Shown: positions 1 through 10,297 of the stretch, piece after piece | Layout: every line of letters starts with the position of its first letter | How positions within the stretch are numbered: the stretch's first letter is position 1 | NCBI RefSeq assembly: GCF_902813185.1 | Contig: NZ_LR778301.1 | Span: forward strand, 3,011,001 to 3,075,000 | Source of the DNA: Denitratisoma oestradiolicum | Lineage (GTDB): Bacteria > Pseudomonadota > Gammaproteobacteria > Burkholderiales > Rhodocyclaceae | Length of the DNA stretch: 64,000 nucleotides | Direction: 5' to 3' | Position numbers and translations under genes: made by a program | The notes under the pieces: generated by a model | Told to the model about the DNA's origin: nothing | The model's input: the letters and a program-made list of their open reading frames with translations, nothing else | Databases searched by the model: none

Positions 1-46
1 TGCCATCGGCGCCCTGCTGCCCAAGGGCACCCTAAAGAGCCTCTGA
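1..46 (+). CDS. yajC: YajC C-terminal fragment (partial, cut by window edge)
   Basis: The last 14 codons are visible (ALLPKGTLKSL then TGA). This tail matches the conserved C-terminus of YajC, the small single-span inner-membrane subunit that associates with SecDF and the Sec translocon. It lies ahead of secD and secF in the usual order. Everything upstream, including the membrane span, is outside the window, so the call rests on the tail plus synteny. Confidence 0.8.
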   Translation, partial: AIGALLPKGTLKSL

Positions 47-77
47 TTCAAAGGCAAGTCCATTGACGGATAGGTCC

Positions 78-554
78 ATGCGCAAATCCAATCTATTGGC
101 AGCAAGCATCATGCTCCTGCTCTCGGCATCCGTACTGGCCCAGAATTGGTCGGAGGAAACCAGCCGCCCCGTCATCCAGCCCCAATCCCAAGTCACCTTC
201 TTCGACTCCAAGCTGTTCGACTCGCGGCTGTCCAAGGAACTGGAATCCGGTCGGGGCAAGGTGGAGGTGGAAGTCAACGGCCGGATTCCCCTGAGCAACA
301 TACCCGGCCGCATGGATCGCTGGATCACGGAAGTGGCTGAAACCGGGTCCGTGGAAATCCGCGAAGCGGAACCTGAAACTCGAACCCGTGCCATATTTGG
401 GCTACTGCCCATGATTTTCAGCGCCTTCCAGCGTATGGGGGAAGACCGCCTTTACTCTCCCGCGAAAAATTACAACGCTACCATGCTCTACAAGAAGGAT
501 GCCAGCGGCGATGTCATGATCTCGAAAATCGTCTTCACTCGAAAAAATACCTGA
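78..554 (+). CDS. Conserved-looking periplasmic protein of unknown function between yajC and secD
   Basis: 158 residues from the ATG at 78; an in-frame TTG at 63 is possible but the ATG starts a clean signal peptide (MRKSNLLAASIMLLLSASVLA, cleavage likely before Q). The mature part has no cysteines or motif I recognise and contains a DSKLFDSRLSKELESG segment and a basic C-terminus. It sits in the Sec operon, 31 nt after yajC and 42 nt before secD, so it is probably co-transcribed with them. A gene at this place is not part of the standard yajC-secD-secF order. Role unknown; export to the periplasm is inferred from the signal peptide. Confidence 0.7.
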   Translation: MRKSNLLAASIMLLLSASVLAQNWSEETSRPVIQPQSQVTFFDSKLFDSRLSKELESGRGKVEVEVNGRIPLSNIPGRMDRWITEVAETGSVEIREAEPETRTRAIFGLLPMIFSAFQRMGEDRLYSPAKNYNATMLYKKDASGDVMISKIVFTRKNT

Positions 555-596
555 CGGGCGCCCCCAGCCCGGCCATCCAAGCCTGCCAGTGACATC

Positions 597-2474
597 ATGA
601 ACCGCTACCCTCTTTGGAAAAACGCCACCGTCATCATCGCCCTGGTGCTGGGGCTGCTCTATACCCTGCCCAACTTCTTCGGTGAGGCACCGGCTGTGCA
701 AGTCTCCAGCGTCAAGGCCACGATCAAGGTGGATACCGCCTTGATGGCCAGGGTGGAGGACATCATCAAGTCCGCCGGCATCACCGCCACGGGGCTCCAC
801 GCCGATCCCAACAGCATCCGGGTGCGCCTGGCCGACACCGACACCCAATTGCGGGCCAAGGATGCCATTGAAAAGGCCCTCAATCCCGACCCGACCAATA
901 GCAGCTACAGCGTAGCCCTGAACCTGGTGGCCAACTCGCCCGAGTGGCTCACCTCCCTGCGTGCCCTGCCCATGTATCTGGGTCTGGACCTGCGGGGCGG
1001 GGTGCACTTCCTGCTCCAGGTGGATATGAATGGGGCGCTGACCAAGCGTCTCGACGGCACGGCCGCCGACCTGCGCAGCCTGCTGCGGGAAAAGAGCGTG
1101 CGCCATCTGGGCATCAACCGGGAAGGCATGTCCTTGGTAGTCAAGTTCCGCGACGCCGAAACCCGCGACAAGGCCCGGACCGCCATCGCCAACCAACAGC
1201 CGGATCTGACTTTGAGCGAAGGCCAGGACGGCAGCGATCTGAAACTGGTGGCCACCCTCAAGCCTCAGGCCGGCAAGAGCATCCAGGAATTTGCAGTCAA
1301 GCAGAACATCACCACCCTGCACAACCGGATCAACGAACTGGGCGTGGCCGAGCCCATCATCCAGCAGCAGGGGGCAGACCGCATCGTGGTGCAATTGCCC
1401 GGGGTGCAGGACACCGCCAAGGCCAAGGACATCCTGGGCCGCACCGCCACCCTGGAACTGCGCATGGTGGACGACGAGGGCAGCGCCAGTCCCGCCACCA
1501 TGGCAGCGGCAGCCCAGGGCCAACTCCCGGCTGGCACCGAGTATTACGTGGAACGGGGCGGCCACCCCCTGCTGGTGAAAAAGCAGGTGATGCTCACCGG
1601 TGAACGTCTCACCGACGCCCAGCCCGGTTTCGACAATCAGACCCAGGAACCGGCGGTGCACCTGACCCTGGACTCGGCGGGCGCCCGCCTCTTCAAGGAT
1701 CTGACCCGGGAGAATGTGGGCAAGCGGATGGCCATCCTGCTGGTGGAAAAGGGCAAGGGTGAAGTGGTCACCGCCCCGGTGATCCGCACCGAAATCGGCG
1801 GCGGGCGGGTGCAGATCTCCGGCCGCATGAGCACCCAGGAAGCCAACGACGTGGCCTTGCTGCTGCGGGCCGGCTCCCTGGCCGCCCCCATGGACATCAT
1901 CGAGGAACGCACCATCGGCCCCAGCCTGGGCGCCGAGAACATCAGCAAAGGCCTGCACTCCACCATCTGGGGCTTCACCGCCATCGCGGTATTCATGATG
2001 GTCTACTACCTGTTGTTCGGCGTGGTCTCGGTACTGGCCCTGTCGGCCAACATGCTGTTCCTGATCGCCCTGCTCTCCCTGCTGCAGGCCACCCTGACCC
2101 TCCCCGGCATCGCCGCCATCGCCCTGGCCCTGGGCATGGCCATCGACTCCAACGTGCTGATCAACGAACGGGTGCGGGAAGAGCTGCGCAACGGCGCCAC
2201 CCCCCAGGCGGCCATTCTGGCCGGCTACGAACGGGCCTGGGCAACGATCCTGGACTCCAACGTCACCACCCTGATCGTTGGTATCGCCCTGTTGATCTTC
2301 GGCTCCGGCCCGGTACGTGGCTTCGCTGTGGTGCATTGCCTGGGCATCCTCACCTCCCTGTTCAGCTCGGTAGTGGTCTCTCGTGCCCTGGTCAATCTGA
2401 TCTACGGCCGGCGCAAGAAACTCACCAGTTTGTCCATTGGACAGATCTGGAAACCCGGCATTGCCACCAAATAA
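597..2474 (+). CDS. secD: Protein translocase subunit SecD
   Basis: SecD with SecF uses the proton motive force to pull secreted proteins through the SecYEG channel on the periplasmic side. The 625-residue length is normal for proteobacteria. An N-terminal membrane span (about residues 8-25) is followed by a large periplasmic region with the conserved GLDLRGGVHFLLQVD segment (about residue 129 on), and five C-terminal spans of the RND-type fold, including the conserved ALGMAIDSNVLINERVREEL segment. secF starts 11 nt after its stop, so the two are co-transcribed. Confidence 0.98.
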   Translation: MNRYPLWKNATVIIALVLGLLYTLPNFFGEAPAVQVSSVKATIKVDTALMARVEDIIKSAGITATGLHADPNSIRVRLADTDTQLRAKDAIEKALNPDPTNSSYSVALNLVANSPEWLTSLRALPMYLGLDLRGGVHFLLQVDMNGALTKRLDGTAADLRSLLREKSVRHLGINREGMSLVVKFRDAETRDKARTAIANQQPDLTLSEGQDGSDLKLVATLKPQAGKSIQEFAVKQNITTLHNRINELGVAEPIIQQQGADRIVVQLPGVQDTAKAKDILGRTATLELRMVDDEGSASPATMAAAAQGQLPAGTEYYVERGGHPLLVKKQVMLTGERLTDAQPGFDNQTQEPAVHLTLDSAGARLFKDLTRENVGKRMAILLVEKGKGEVVTAPVIRTEIGGGRVQISGRMSTQEANDVALLLRAGSLAAPMDIIEERTIGPSLGAENISKGLHSTIWGFTAIAVFMMVYYLLFGVVSVLALSANMLFLIALLSLLQATLTLPGIAAIALALGMAIDSNVLINERVREELRNGATPQAAILAGYERAWATILDSNVTTLIVGIALLIFGSGPVRGFAVVHCLGILTSLFSSVVVSRALVNLIYGRRKKLTSLSIGQIWKPGIATK

Positions 2475-2485
2475 GGTAGAGCGCC

Positions 2486-3421
2486 ATGGAATTTTTCAGA
2501 ATCAAAAAAGACATCCCCTTCATGCGCCATGCCCTGGTGTTCAACATCATTTCGTTGATCACCTTCCTGCTGGCCGTAGTGTTTCTGGTGACCAAAGGAC
2601 TGCATTTCTCCATCGAATTCACCGGCGGCACCCTGATGGAAGTCAGCTACTCCCAGGCGCCCAATCTGGACAAGCTGAGGGAGCGTCTGCGCAACGACGG
2701 ATTCACCGACACCCAGGTGCAGAACTTCGGCACCTCAAGGGATGTGCTGATTCGGGTACCCCTGTCCAGGGACACGGAGAGTGCCAAGGTAGGCGAACGA
2801 GTGATGGCCTCCCTCAACGCAGAGGATGCCTCCAACGCCCCGGCCCTGAAGCGGGTCGAATTCGTCGGTCCCCAGGTGGGTAAGGAACTGGCCTCCGACG
2901 GCGCCCTGGCCCTGCTGTTGGTGGTGATCGGCATCGTCCTCTATCTGGCGATGCGCTTCGAATGGCGTTTCGCGGTGTCGGCCATCATCGCCAACCTCCA
3001 TGACGTGGTGATCATCCTGGGTTTCTTCGCCTTCTTCCAGTGGGAATTCTCCCTGCCGGTTCTGGCCGCTGTGCTGGCGGTGCTGGGTTACTCGGTGAAC
3101 GAGTCGGTGGTGGTCTTCGACCGGGTGCGGGAAACCTTCAGGAAGAAGCGCGGCATGACCACCCCCGAGGTGCTCAACCACGCCATCACCAGCACCATCT
3201 CCCGTACCATCATCACCCACGGCTGTACCCAGATGATGGTCACCTCCATGCTGATCTTCGGCGGCGAAGCCCTGCACTACTTCGCCCTGGCGCTCACCAT
3301 CGGCATTCTTTTCGGCATCTACTCCTCGGTGCTGGTGGCCAGTCCCCTGGTAATGTGGCTGGGCGTCTCAAGGGAACAGTTCGTCAAGCCCAAGGTCGAG
3401 AAACAGGAAGCCGTAGTCTAA
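2486..3421 (+). CDS. secF: Protein translocase subunit SecF
   Basis: 311 residues, the usual SecF length. One N-terminal span (about 20-38), a short periplasmic domain opening with the conserved FTGGTLMEV-type segment, then five spans carrying the GYSVNESVVVFDRVRE motif that corresponds to the SecD signature. It pairs with SecD in the inner membrane. The gene ends just before a dispersed repeat element (3425-3504) that separates it from the cytochrome b gene. Confidence 0.98.
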   Translation: MEFFRIKKDIPFMRHALVFNIISLITFLLAVVFLVTKGLHFSIEFTGGTLMEVSYSQAPNLDKLRERLRNDGFTDTQVQNFGTSRDVLIRVPLSRDTESAKVGERVMASLNAEDASNAPALKRVEFVGPQVGKELASDGALALLLVVIGIVLYLAMRFEWRFAVSAIIANLHDVVIILGFFAFFQWEFSLPVLAAVLAVLGYSVNESVVVFDRVRETFRKKRGMTTPEVLNHAITSTISRTIITHGCTQMMVTSMLIFGGEALHYFALALTIGILFGIYSSVLVASPLVMWLGVSREQFVKPKVEKQEAVV

Positions 3422-3424
3422 GGC

Positions 3425-3504
3425 TGTCACTCCCGCGCAAGCGGGAGTCCGGATTTTCCAGCACGATCCCCGCTTGCGCGGGTATGACTTGATCAGTGTT
3501 TCTC
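3425..3504 (+). repeat. Dispersed REP-like inverted repeat, family 1, copy A
   Basis: Two facing GC-rich palindromes: CACTCCCGCGCAAGCGGGAG at the left and CCCCGCTTGCGCGGG at the right, followed by the tail GACTTGATCAGTGTTTCTC. The same kind of tail is found at about 15568, 24907 and 47664. The left terminal repeat seen in the other copies is not recognisable here because the secF stop codon lies directly beside the palindrome. Confidence 0.75.
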
Positions 3505-3527
3505 TAAGCACCTGTCAGGAGACTGCC

Positions 3528-4202
3528 ATGCCCCGCGTCAAGATCTGGGACCTGCCCACCCGCGTGTTTCACTGGATGCTGTTCATCCTGGTGGTGGCGG
3601 CCGTCGTCACCGAGAACCTGGGAGGCAATGCCATGGAATGGCACGGCCGCATCGGCCTGGCCATCCTGGGGCTAGTGAGCTTCCGCATCAGTTGGGGCTT
3701 CGTCGGCTCCACCTACGCCCGCTTCGGCCACTTCCTGCGAGGACCGCGAACACTCCGCGCCTATCTGCGGGGAGAATGGCAGGGACTGGGACACAATCCC
3801 CTGGGCGCCTGGGCGGTACTGGCCTTGCTGCTGCTATTGCTGACGCAGGCCCTCACCGGACTCTTTGCCAACGACGACATCGCCTTCAACGGCCCCCTCT
3901 ACGATCTGGTGGGCAAGGCACTGAGCGACCGCCTGCGGGGCCTGCACGCCATCAGCGCCTACCTGTTGATGAGCCTGGTTTCGCTGCACATCCTGGCCAT
4001 CCTCTATTACCGCAAGGTCAAGCGGCAGAACCTGGTCACTCCCATGCTCACCGGCTGGATCGAGGCAGAAGGAGAACCTAGCCGTGGGGGCGGCATCGTC
4101 GCTTTCATCGTTTCCACGCTGATTGCGATCCTGGTGGTCTATGCCGCCTCGGGCGCCTTACTGCCTCCACCGCCACCCACGGCTGCACCAGCCGCCTGGT
4201 AA
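3528..4202 (+). CDS. Cytochrome b561 family protein (membrane di-heme cytochrome)
   Basis: 224 residues beginning MPRVKIWDLPTRVFHWMLF, the typical start of the prokaryotic cytochrome b561/Ni-hydrogenase b-type family, with a histidine in the first span (FHW) for heme. Further spans carry EWHGRIG and LHAISAYLLMSLVSLHILAI, which supply the other heme histidines. The C-terminus is a single span plus a proline-rich tail (PPPPPTAAP). Start chosen at ATG 3528 with CAGGAG six nt upstream. It probably transfers electrons between quinone and a soluble cytochrome; the convergent neighbour encodes cytochrome c', but partnership is only suggested by position. Confidence 0.9.
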   Translation: MPRVKIWDLPTRVFHWMLFILVVAAVVTENLGGNAMEWHGRIGLAILGLVSFRISWGFVGSTYARFGHFLRGPRTLRAYLRGEWQGLGHNPLGAWAVLALLLLLLTQALTGLFANDDIAFNGPLYDLVGKALSDRLRGLHAISAYLLMSLVSLHILAILYYRKVKRQNLVTPMLTGWIEAEGEPSRGGGIVAFIVSTLIAILVVYAASGALLPPPPPTAAPAAW

Positions 4203-4240
4203 GCGCAAACAGCCGCCGGCAAGGGCGGCTGTTTGCGCTC
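4203..4240. terminator. Bidirectional intrinsic terminator
   Basis: A perfect 16-bp stem (AGCGCAAACAGCCGCC with its complement) and a 6-nt loop lie between the convergent cytochrome b561 and cytochrome c' genes. There is no long T-run, but the position directly after one stop codon and 17 bp before the other fits shared termination. Confidence 0.8.
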
Positions 4241-4256
4241 AAGGAAGGAAATACGC

Positions 4257-4733
4257 TTACTTCTTTTCTTCCTTGCGGAACTTGTCGTGGCAAGCCTTGC
4301 AGGATTCCCCCAGCTTGCCGAACTGAATCTTGGCTGCCGCTGCGTCGCCGGTAGCCGCCACCTTGGCCATTTCGTTGGCCTCCCTGTTGTAGGCCATGGC
4401 CAGTTCCTTCACCTTGTCCTGTTCCTTGAAGAACTCGGACTTGACGCTGGTCTCGTGATGACCACTGCCCTTGTCGGTACCAGGCTGATACAGGGCGCCC
4501 ATGCCGGAGTTGGCGATGGCCTGGATGGTGTTGGCGGCCTGAACAACTTGCTCCTTGCTGAAGCTGCCTTCCAGATTGGCCTTGATGCGGCCCATGCTCC
4601 AGGCCATGGTGTTGTAGGCCGACTGGCGCCAGCGAATCTGATCCTCGGCCTTGCCAATCACCTGGGCCGCCAGAGCGCCAGAAACCAGGATCAGGGAAAG
4701 GCCGAGAGCAACCCTGCGCAATGTCTTTTTCAT
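4257..4733 (-). CDS. Cytochrome c' (periplasmic)
   Basis: 158 residues with a signal peptide (KKTLRRVALGLSLILVSGALA, cleavage before AQ). The mature part is a four-helix bundle with one C-terminal heme-binding CKACH motif (about residues 146-150) preceded by GKLGESC, the hallmark of class II cytochrome c'. Family members bind NO and are linked to nitrosative stress and denitrification. The gene lies 32 nt after the DUF2322-type gene and may be read from the purB operon or from its own promoter. Confidence 0.92.
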   Translation of the reverse strand: MKKTLRRVALGLSLILVSGALAAQVIGKAEDQIRWRQSAYNTMAWSMGRIKANLEGSFSKEQVVQAANTIQAIANSGMGALYQPGTDKGSGHHETSVKSEFFKEQDKVKELAMAYNREANEMAKVAATGDAAAAKIQFGKLGESCKACHDKFRKEEKK

Positions 4734-4765
4734 GATGCCTCCGTAATGGAATGAGGAGGCGAATT

Positions 4766-5095
4766 CTAGTCCAGGGCGCCCCCGGCAAAGACATGCTTGA
4801 CCCGCAGGGTCCGGCCTTCGGTGACCAAAGTCACCAAGCGATCGATATTAGGATGTTTGCCCGGATGGGCCTGGGCATCGGCGGCATGCTCGGCATAAAT
4901 CTCCAGGCCCTTCCTGGCAGCTTCGGGGGTGATGGCACCGAAAGTCTGGGCCAAGTGGTTATAGACCGCCACCGAGCCCGCCTGGCCCGGCTTGTTCTCG
5001 ATCAGAGCCACTTCATTGCCCTCCCCGTCCAGCAAGCGCAGGCCGGCCAGGTGGGAAATGCGGGGCAACTGCTTGATGTTCTCGGCAAATCCCAT
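4766..5095 (-). CDS. Small conserved protein, DUF2322-like
   Basis: 109 residues, soluble, no signal peptide. The segments ENKPGQAGSVAVYNHLAQTF and YAEHAADAQAHPGKHPNIDR look like the DUF2322 family of betaproteobacteria as I remember it; no function is known for that family. It starts 3 nt after the stop of purB, so the two are almost certainly translated from one message. The family name is recalled rather than computed. Confidence 0.75.
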   Translation of the reverse strand: MGFAENIKQLPRISHLAGLRLLDGEGNEVALIENKPGQAGSVAVYNHLAQTFGAITPEAARKGLEIYAEHAADAQAHPGKHPNIDRLVTLVTEGRTLRVKHVFAGGALD

Positions 5096-5098
5096 GGC

Positions 5099-6620
<1,522 letters not shown>

Positions 6621-7229
6621 ATGAAACTTATCGGTTCCATCACCAGTCCCTATGTCCGCAAGGCCCGCATCGTCCTGGCTGAAAAGAAGATCGAATACGA
6701 GTTCATCATCGAATCTCCCGGCAGCCCTGGCAGCACCGTCGCCAATTTCAACCCCCTGGCCCGGATTCCTGTGCTGATCCTGGACGATGAGACTCCGGTA
6801 TTCGACTCACCGGTGATCGTCGAATATCTGGATAACTCTGCCCCCAACAACAAGTTGATGCCCCAGCCCAGCCGGGAACGGATGGAAGTCAAACGCTGGG
6901 AGGCCCTTGCCGATGGCGTACTCGATGCCGCGGTGGAAAACCGCTACGCATCCCTACTCGACGACGCCCTGCAAAACCGATCCAGCATCGCCAGAAACGA
7001 CGCAGTCATCATCCGCAGCCTGGACTTCATGGAACGGGAACTGGGAGACAAACCTTGGTGCATGGGCACACACTTCAGTCTGGCCGACATTGCTGTGGGC
7101 AGCGCCCTGGGCTATCTGGATTTCCGTTTCCCAAGAATCGATTGGCACGGCACCCACCCCGGTCTGCACAAGATGTTCGACAAGCTGATGCAGCGCCCCT
7201 CCTTCCAGGACACGGTACCCTCCACCTGA
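6621..7229 (+). CDS. Glutathione S-transferase family protein
   Basis: 202 residues. The N-terminal thioredoxin-like domain starts MKLIGSITSPYVRKARIVLAEK with a serine (SPYVRK) at the usual glutathione-activating position. The cis-proline of the fold is in ARIPVL, and the glutathione-contacting motif is VFDSPVIVEYLD. The C-terminal helical domain has the conserved GTHFSLADIAVGSALGYLDF segment. It resembles YibF/GstN-like bacterial GSTs. Start chosen at ATG 6621. Substrate unknown. Confidence 0.92.
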   Translation: MKLIGSITSPYVRKARIVLAEKKIEYEFIIESPGSPGSTVANFNPLARIPVLILDDETPVFDSPVIVEYLDNSAPNNKLMPQPSRERMEVKRWEALADGVLDAAVENRYASLLDDALQNRSSIARNDAVIIRSLDFMERELGDKPWCMGTHFSLADIAVGSALGYLDFRFPRIDWHGTHPGLHKMFDKLMQRPSFQDTVPST

Positions 7230-7232
7230 TCC

Positions 7233-7255
7233 TGCGGGCATCTGGAATGCCCGCA
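7233..7255 (+). terminator. Hairpin after the glutathione transferase gene
   Basis: A perfect 9-bp stem TGCGGGCAT/ATGCCCGCA with a 5-nt loop begins 4 nt after the stop codon. No T-run follows, so it is either a weak or factor-assisted terminator or an RNA-stabilising hairpin. The rest of the gap to about 7475 shows nothing else I can name. Confidence 0.55.
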
Positions 7256-7474
7256 ACATCTACCCCATTTCCGACCCATTCCGCCCACTTCAGGAGGAGG
7301 TGCCCCTTCCTGCAATCGAACTGGGATTTTTTGCTTAAAATCAAAACGCACAGAGATTTCTGCGACAATTAAGACATGGAGATAATGCCCTGACCATGGG
7401 GTACGACCAGGGAGGCAGGATGGAAGACTCGCCGACGCCACACCTTACCGGAGCGCTCCCAACTTGGGACATGA

Positions 7475-10297
7475 GTGCTGCCGGGACGAAAGATACCAGG
7501 GCATCTGGCCGCTAGCATCGGCCTGCCGATGGGCATGACCCCCACTTTCCTTACCGGACGACGCCTGGGACTGCGGGGGCAGCACACTCTTTATGCCGTG
7601 GCCTTGAGTGCCGCCATGGTGCTGATCCTGATCGGAATTTCCTACATCGGCGCCAAGGATCTGGTGCAACAAAGCGCCCAACTGCAACTCCATGAAGCGG
7701 CAGAAACCATCGCTACGCCGATGGCCCAGGCCCTTGATGTGGCCGGACGGGAACTCAAGACCCTGGCCAGGGAGCGCCTCTTCACCAGTGCCCTGCTCGA
7801 TGTCCCGGGTCGCAACGCCTATCTCCTGCCCTATCTGGCAAGGCACGAACTGCCGACGGACATCGACTACAACCTGGCGCTTGCCGACTTTCACGGCGAT
7901 ATTCTGGCAGCGCGCAAGACCCGCCCCGGCTATCGTGATCAGCCCTGGTTCAGGACCATGCTTGATCGCGGCCGCCCTTACTCCGGAATCGAAATGCGCA
8001 AGGGATCAGCCACGCTGTATCTGGCAGTGCCGATTCTCTATGGGCGGCAAGGCCACTATGAAGGGGCATTGGTCATGGATAGCGACCTGAGCGCCTGGCT
8101 GAGTCCAGAGCAGGACGCCCTCCCCCGCAGCCTGGGCATCGCCAGCATGGAACTGATCGCGGCCGACCAGGTACTGGCCCGCCAGGTGATGTCCACTCCG
8201 CCCCAGGTCGTGTCGGTCGCCATTCCCATCAAGGCCCCAGGCCTGACCCTGGACCCCCCCCTCGAACTCCGGGTATCCATGGATCAGACCCTGTTCGAAC
8301 GGCCTCTGGACAAGTTGTTCATAAAGCATATCAGTGTCGGACTGCTCGCAATCCTGGCCGCCGCCGTGATCAGTGGCATGGTGGCCCGGACTCAAACCCG
8401 ACGCATCGAAATGCTGGCCCAGGAAGCCCGCAACATCGCCCTGAATGGCCGCAGCAGTATCTCCCTGACCGATGGACATTTCGGCAACGATGAGGTCAGT
8501 GATCTGGCCAATAGCCTGTCGAACCTGCTGCACAAATTGAATTCCCGCAGCAAGAATCTCGAAATCCAGGTCGAACAACGCACCGCCGAGTTGAACCGTG
8601 CCCAGCACATCGCGAAAATCGGCATCTGGTCCATCGACCTGCCCACCCATACCATGGTCTGGTCGCCGGAAACCTACCGCATCCTTGGTGCCCTCCCGGA
8701 CGACCAAGCCACCCTGGAAAGCTTCCTGGCCTGCGTCGCACCAGATGACCGCAAGCGGGTGGACGAGGCATTGCAAACGGCCCTGGTGACAGGGCGCTTC
8801 GATATTGAACATCGCATCATGGCACCCGGCATCCGCCGTCATGTGCATTCCGTCGGCGAGGTGACCTATTCCAGGAAGGGCAAGCCCTTGCGCGCTGTTG
8901 GCACCTCCCGGGAAGTTACCGCCGAACGAGAGGCGGCCCGGGCCCTGATCGATAGCGAGGCCTACAACAAAGCCTTGTTCGAGGGCTCCCAGATTCCCCT
9001 GGTGATCATGGACCCGGTCAGCGGCCGGGTCGTGGATTGCAACTCGGCGGCGGCCCAGATCCACGGTATGGCCGGCCCCGAGGCCCTGATCGGCATGGCG
9101 ATGCTCGGCCTCTCGGCCCCGGTTCAATACGACGGTACCCCCTCCACCACGGCGATGGCCCGCCATGTCGCGGCGGCTCTGGAAACGGGAGCGGTCCTGT
9201 TCGAATGGCGCCACCAGCGCCCCAGCGGGGAACCGTGGGATGCGGAAATCCGATTGATGCGCTTTCGCCACAAGGAGAGGCCCCTGTTGCAATTGGGCCT
9301 CCAGGACATCAGCGAACGCAAGCGCACCGAGGCCCGGATGATCGAGGCCCTGGTGGTTTTCAAGGCATCGAACCAGGGCATCATGACCATTGACGACCAG
9401 GGCCTGATCGTTTCAGTCAACCCGGCCTTCTGCGCCATCACCGGCTACACGGCGGAGGAAGCCATCGGCCGCAAGGCATCATCATTGAATGCCCCGCCCC
9501 CCCATCAGGATGCGGGCGTCTACCAGATCACGAACCAATCCCTGGAGGCCAAGGGTTCCTGGGAAGGCGAAATCTGGAGCCAGCGCAAGAACGGGGAAAT
9601 CTACCCCCAATGGTTGAGTATTTCCGCCGTGCATGAAGAGAAGACTGGCCAGGTATTCGAATATGTAGCTCTGTTCAGTGATATTTCGGAACGAAAGAAA
9701 CAGCAGGAGGAGGTCTGGCGCCAAGCTAATTTCGATGCCCTCACCGGCCTGGCCAACCGAAACCTGCTCCAGGACCGCCTGACCCAGGCACTGGCCCATG
9801 CCAGGCGCAATGGCAGCAAGGTGGGACTCCTGTTCCTCGACCTGGACGGATTCAAATGGATCAACGACACCCTCGGTCATGATGTGGGGGACGAACTTCT
9901 GGTGGAAGTGTCCCACCGTCTTCAGGCCACCGTACGCCAGGAAGACACGGTAGCCCGACTGGGGGGAGACGAATTCACCATGGTGATCCAGCACCTCGAC
10001 CGGCAGGACAGCCTAGAGAACATCGGCGAGAAAATCGTCACAGCATTGCGTCGGCCCTTTGGCCTTGCCTCGGGCGTGCAACATATTTCCGGCAGCGTGG
10101 GTATTGCGACATACCCCGATGACGCCGCCGATGCATCCACCCTGATGCGTTACGCCGACATCGCCATGTATCACGCCAAGCAAGCCGGCCGGAACCGCGT
10201 CCAGTGCTTCAGCGAGCACATGCAGGCCGATGCCCTGGTCCGACGTATGGAGGCCGAGCGCCGTGTGGCTCTTGATGCGCGGGGAAGAAGCGTCTAG
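7475..10297 (+). CDS. Membrane sensor diguanylate cyclase (Cache-like, HAMP, PAS x3, GGDEF)
   Basis: Up to 940 residues from GTG 7475; ATG 7529 or 7535 are also possible starts, since none has a clear ribosome site. Order: span 1 (about 40-60), periplasmic sensor region (about 65-280, with the Cache-like RDQPWFRTMLDRGRPYSG segment), span 2 (about 288-306), HAMP (to about 360), three PAS/PAC domains (about 370-480, 490-610, 620-745) and a GGDEF domain. The active site GGDEF is intact, and an RxxD inhibitory site (RQED) lies five residues before it. It should make cyclic di-GMP. The protein ends soon after GGDEF, where related proteins continue into EAL, and its stop codon touches the end of mnmA. 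Confidence 0.9.
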   Translation: MLPGRKIPGHLAASIGLPMGMTPTFLTGRRLGLRGQHTLYAVALSAAMVLILIGISYIGAKDLVQQSAQLQLHEAAETIATPMAQALDVAGRELKTLARERLFTSALLDVPGRNAYLLPYLARHELPTDIDYNLALADFHGDILAARKTRPGYRDQPWFRTMLDRGRPYSGIEMRKGSATLYLAVPILYGRQGHYEGALVMDSDLSAWLSPEQDALPRSLGIASMELIAADQVLARQVMSTPPQVVSVAIPIKAPGLTLDPPLELRVSMDQTLFERPLDKLFIKHISVGLLAILAAAVISGMVARTQTRRIEMLAQEARNIALNGRSSISLTDGHFGNDEVSDLANSLSNLLHKLNSRSKNLEIQVEQRTAELNRAQHIAKIGIWSIDLPTHTMVWSPETYRILGALPDDQATLESFLACVAPDDRKRVDEALQTALVTGRFDIEHRIMAPGIRRHVHSVGEVTYSRKGKPLRAVGTSREVTAEREAARALIDSEAYNKALFEGSQIPLVIMDPVSGRVVDCNSAAAQIHGMAGPEALIGMAMLGLSAPVQYDGTPSTTAMARHVAAALETGAVLFEWRHQRPSGEPWDAEIRLMRFRHKERPLLQLGLQDISERKRTEARMIEALVVFKASNQGIMTIDDQGLIVSVNPAFCAITGYTAEEAIGRKASSLNAPPPHQDAGVYQITNQSLEAKGSWEGEIWSQRKNGEIYPQWLSISAVHEEKTGQVFEYVALFSDISERKKQQEEVWRQANFDALTGLANRNLLQDRLTQALAHARRNGSKVGLLFLDLDGFKWINDTLGHDVGDELLVEVSHRLQATVRQEDTVARLGGDEFTMVIQHLDRQDSLENIGEKIVTALRRPFGLASGVQHISGSVGIATYPDDAADASTLMRYADIAMYHAKQAGRNRVQCFSEHMQADALVRRMEAERRVALDARGRSV

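Noticed and set aside
402..2336. Long minus-strand open frame opposite secD
   Set aside because: A shadow frame caused by high GC codon bias; composition is His/Gln/Gly-rich and secD is certain.
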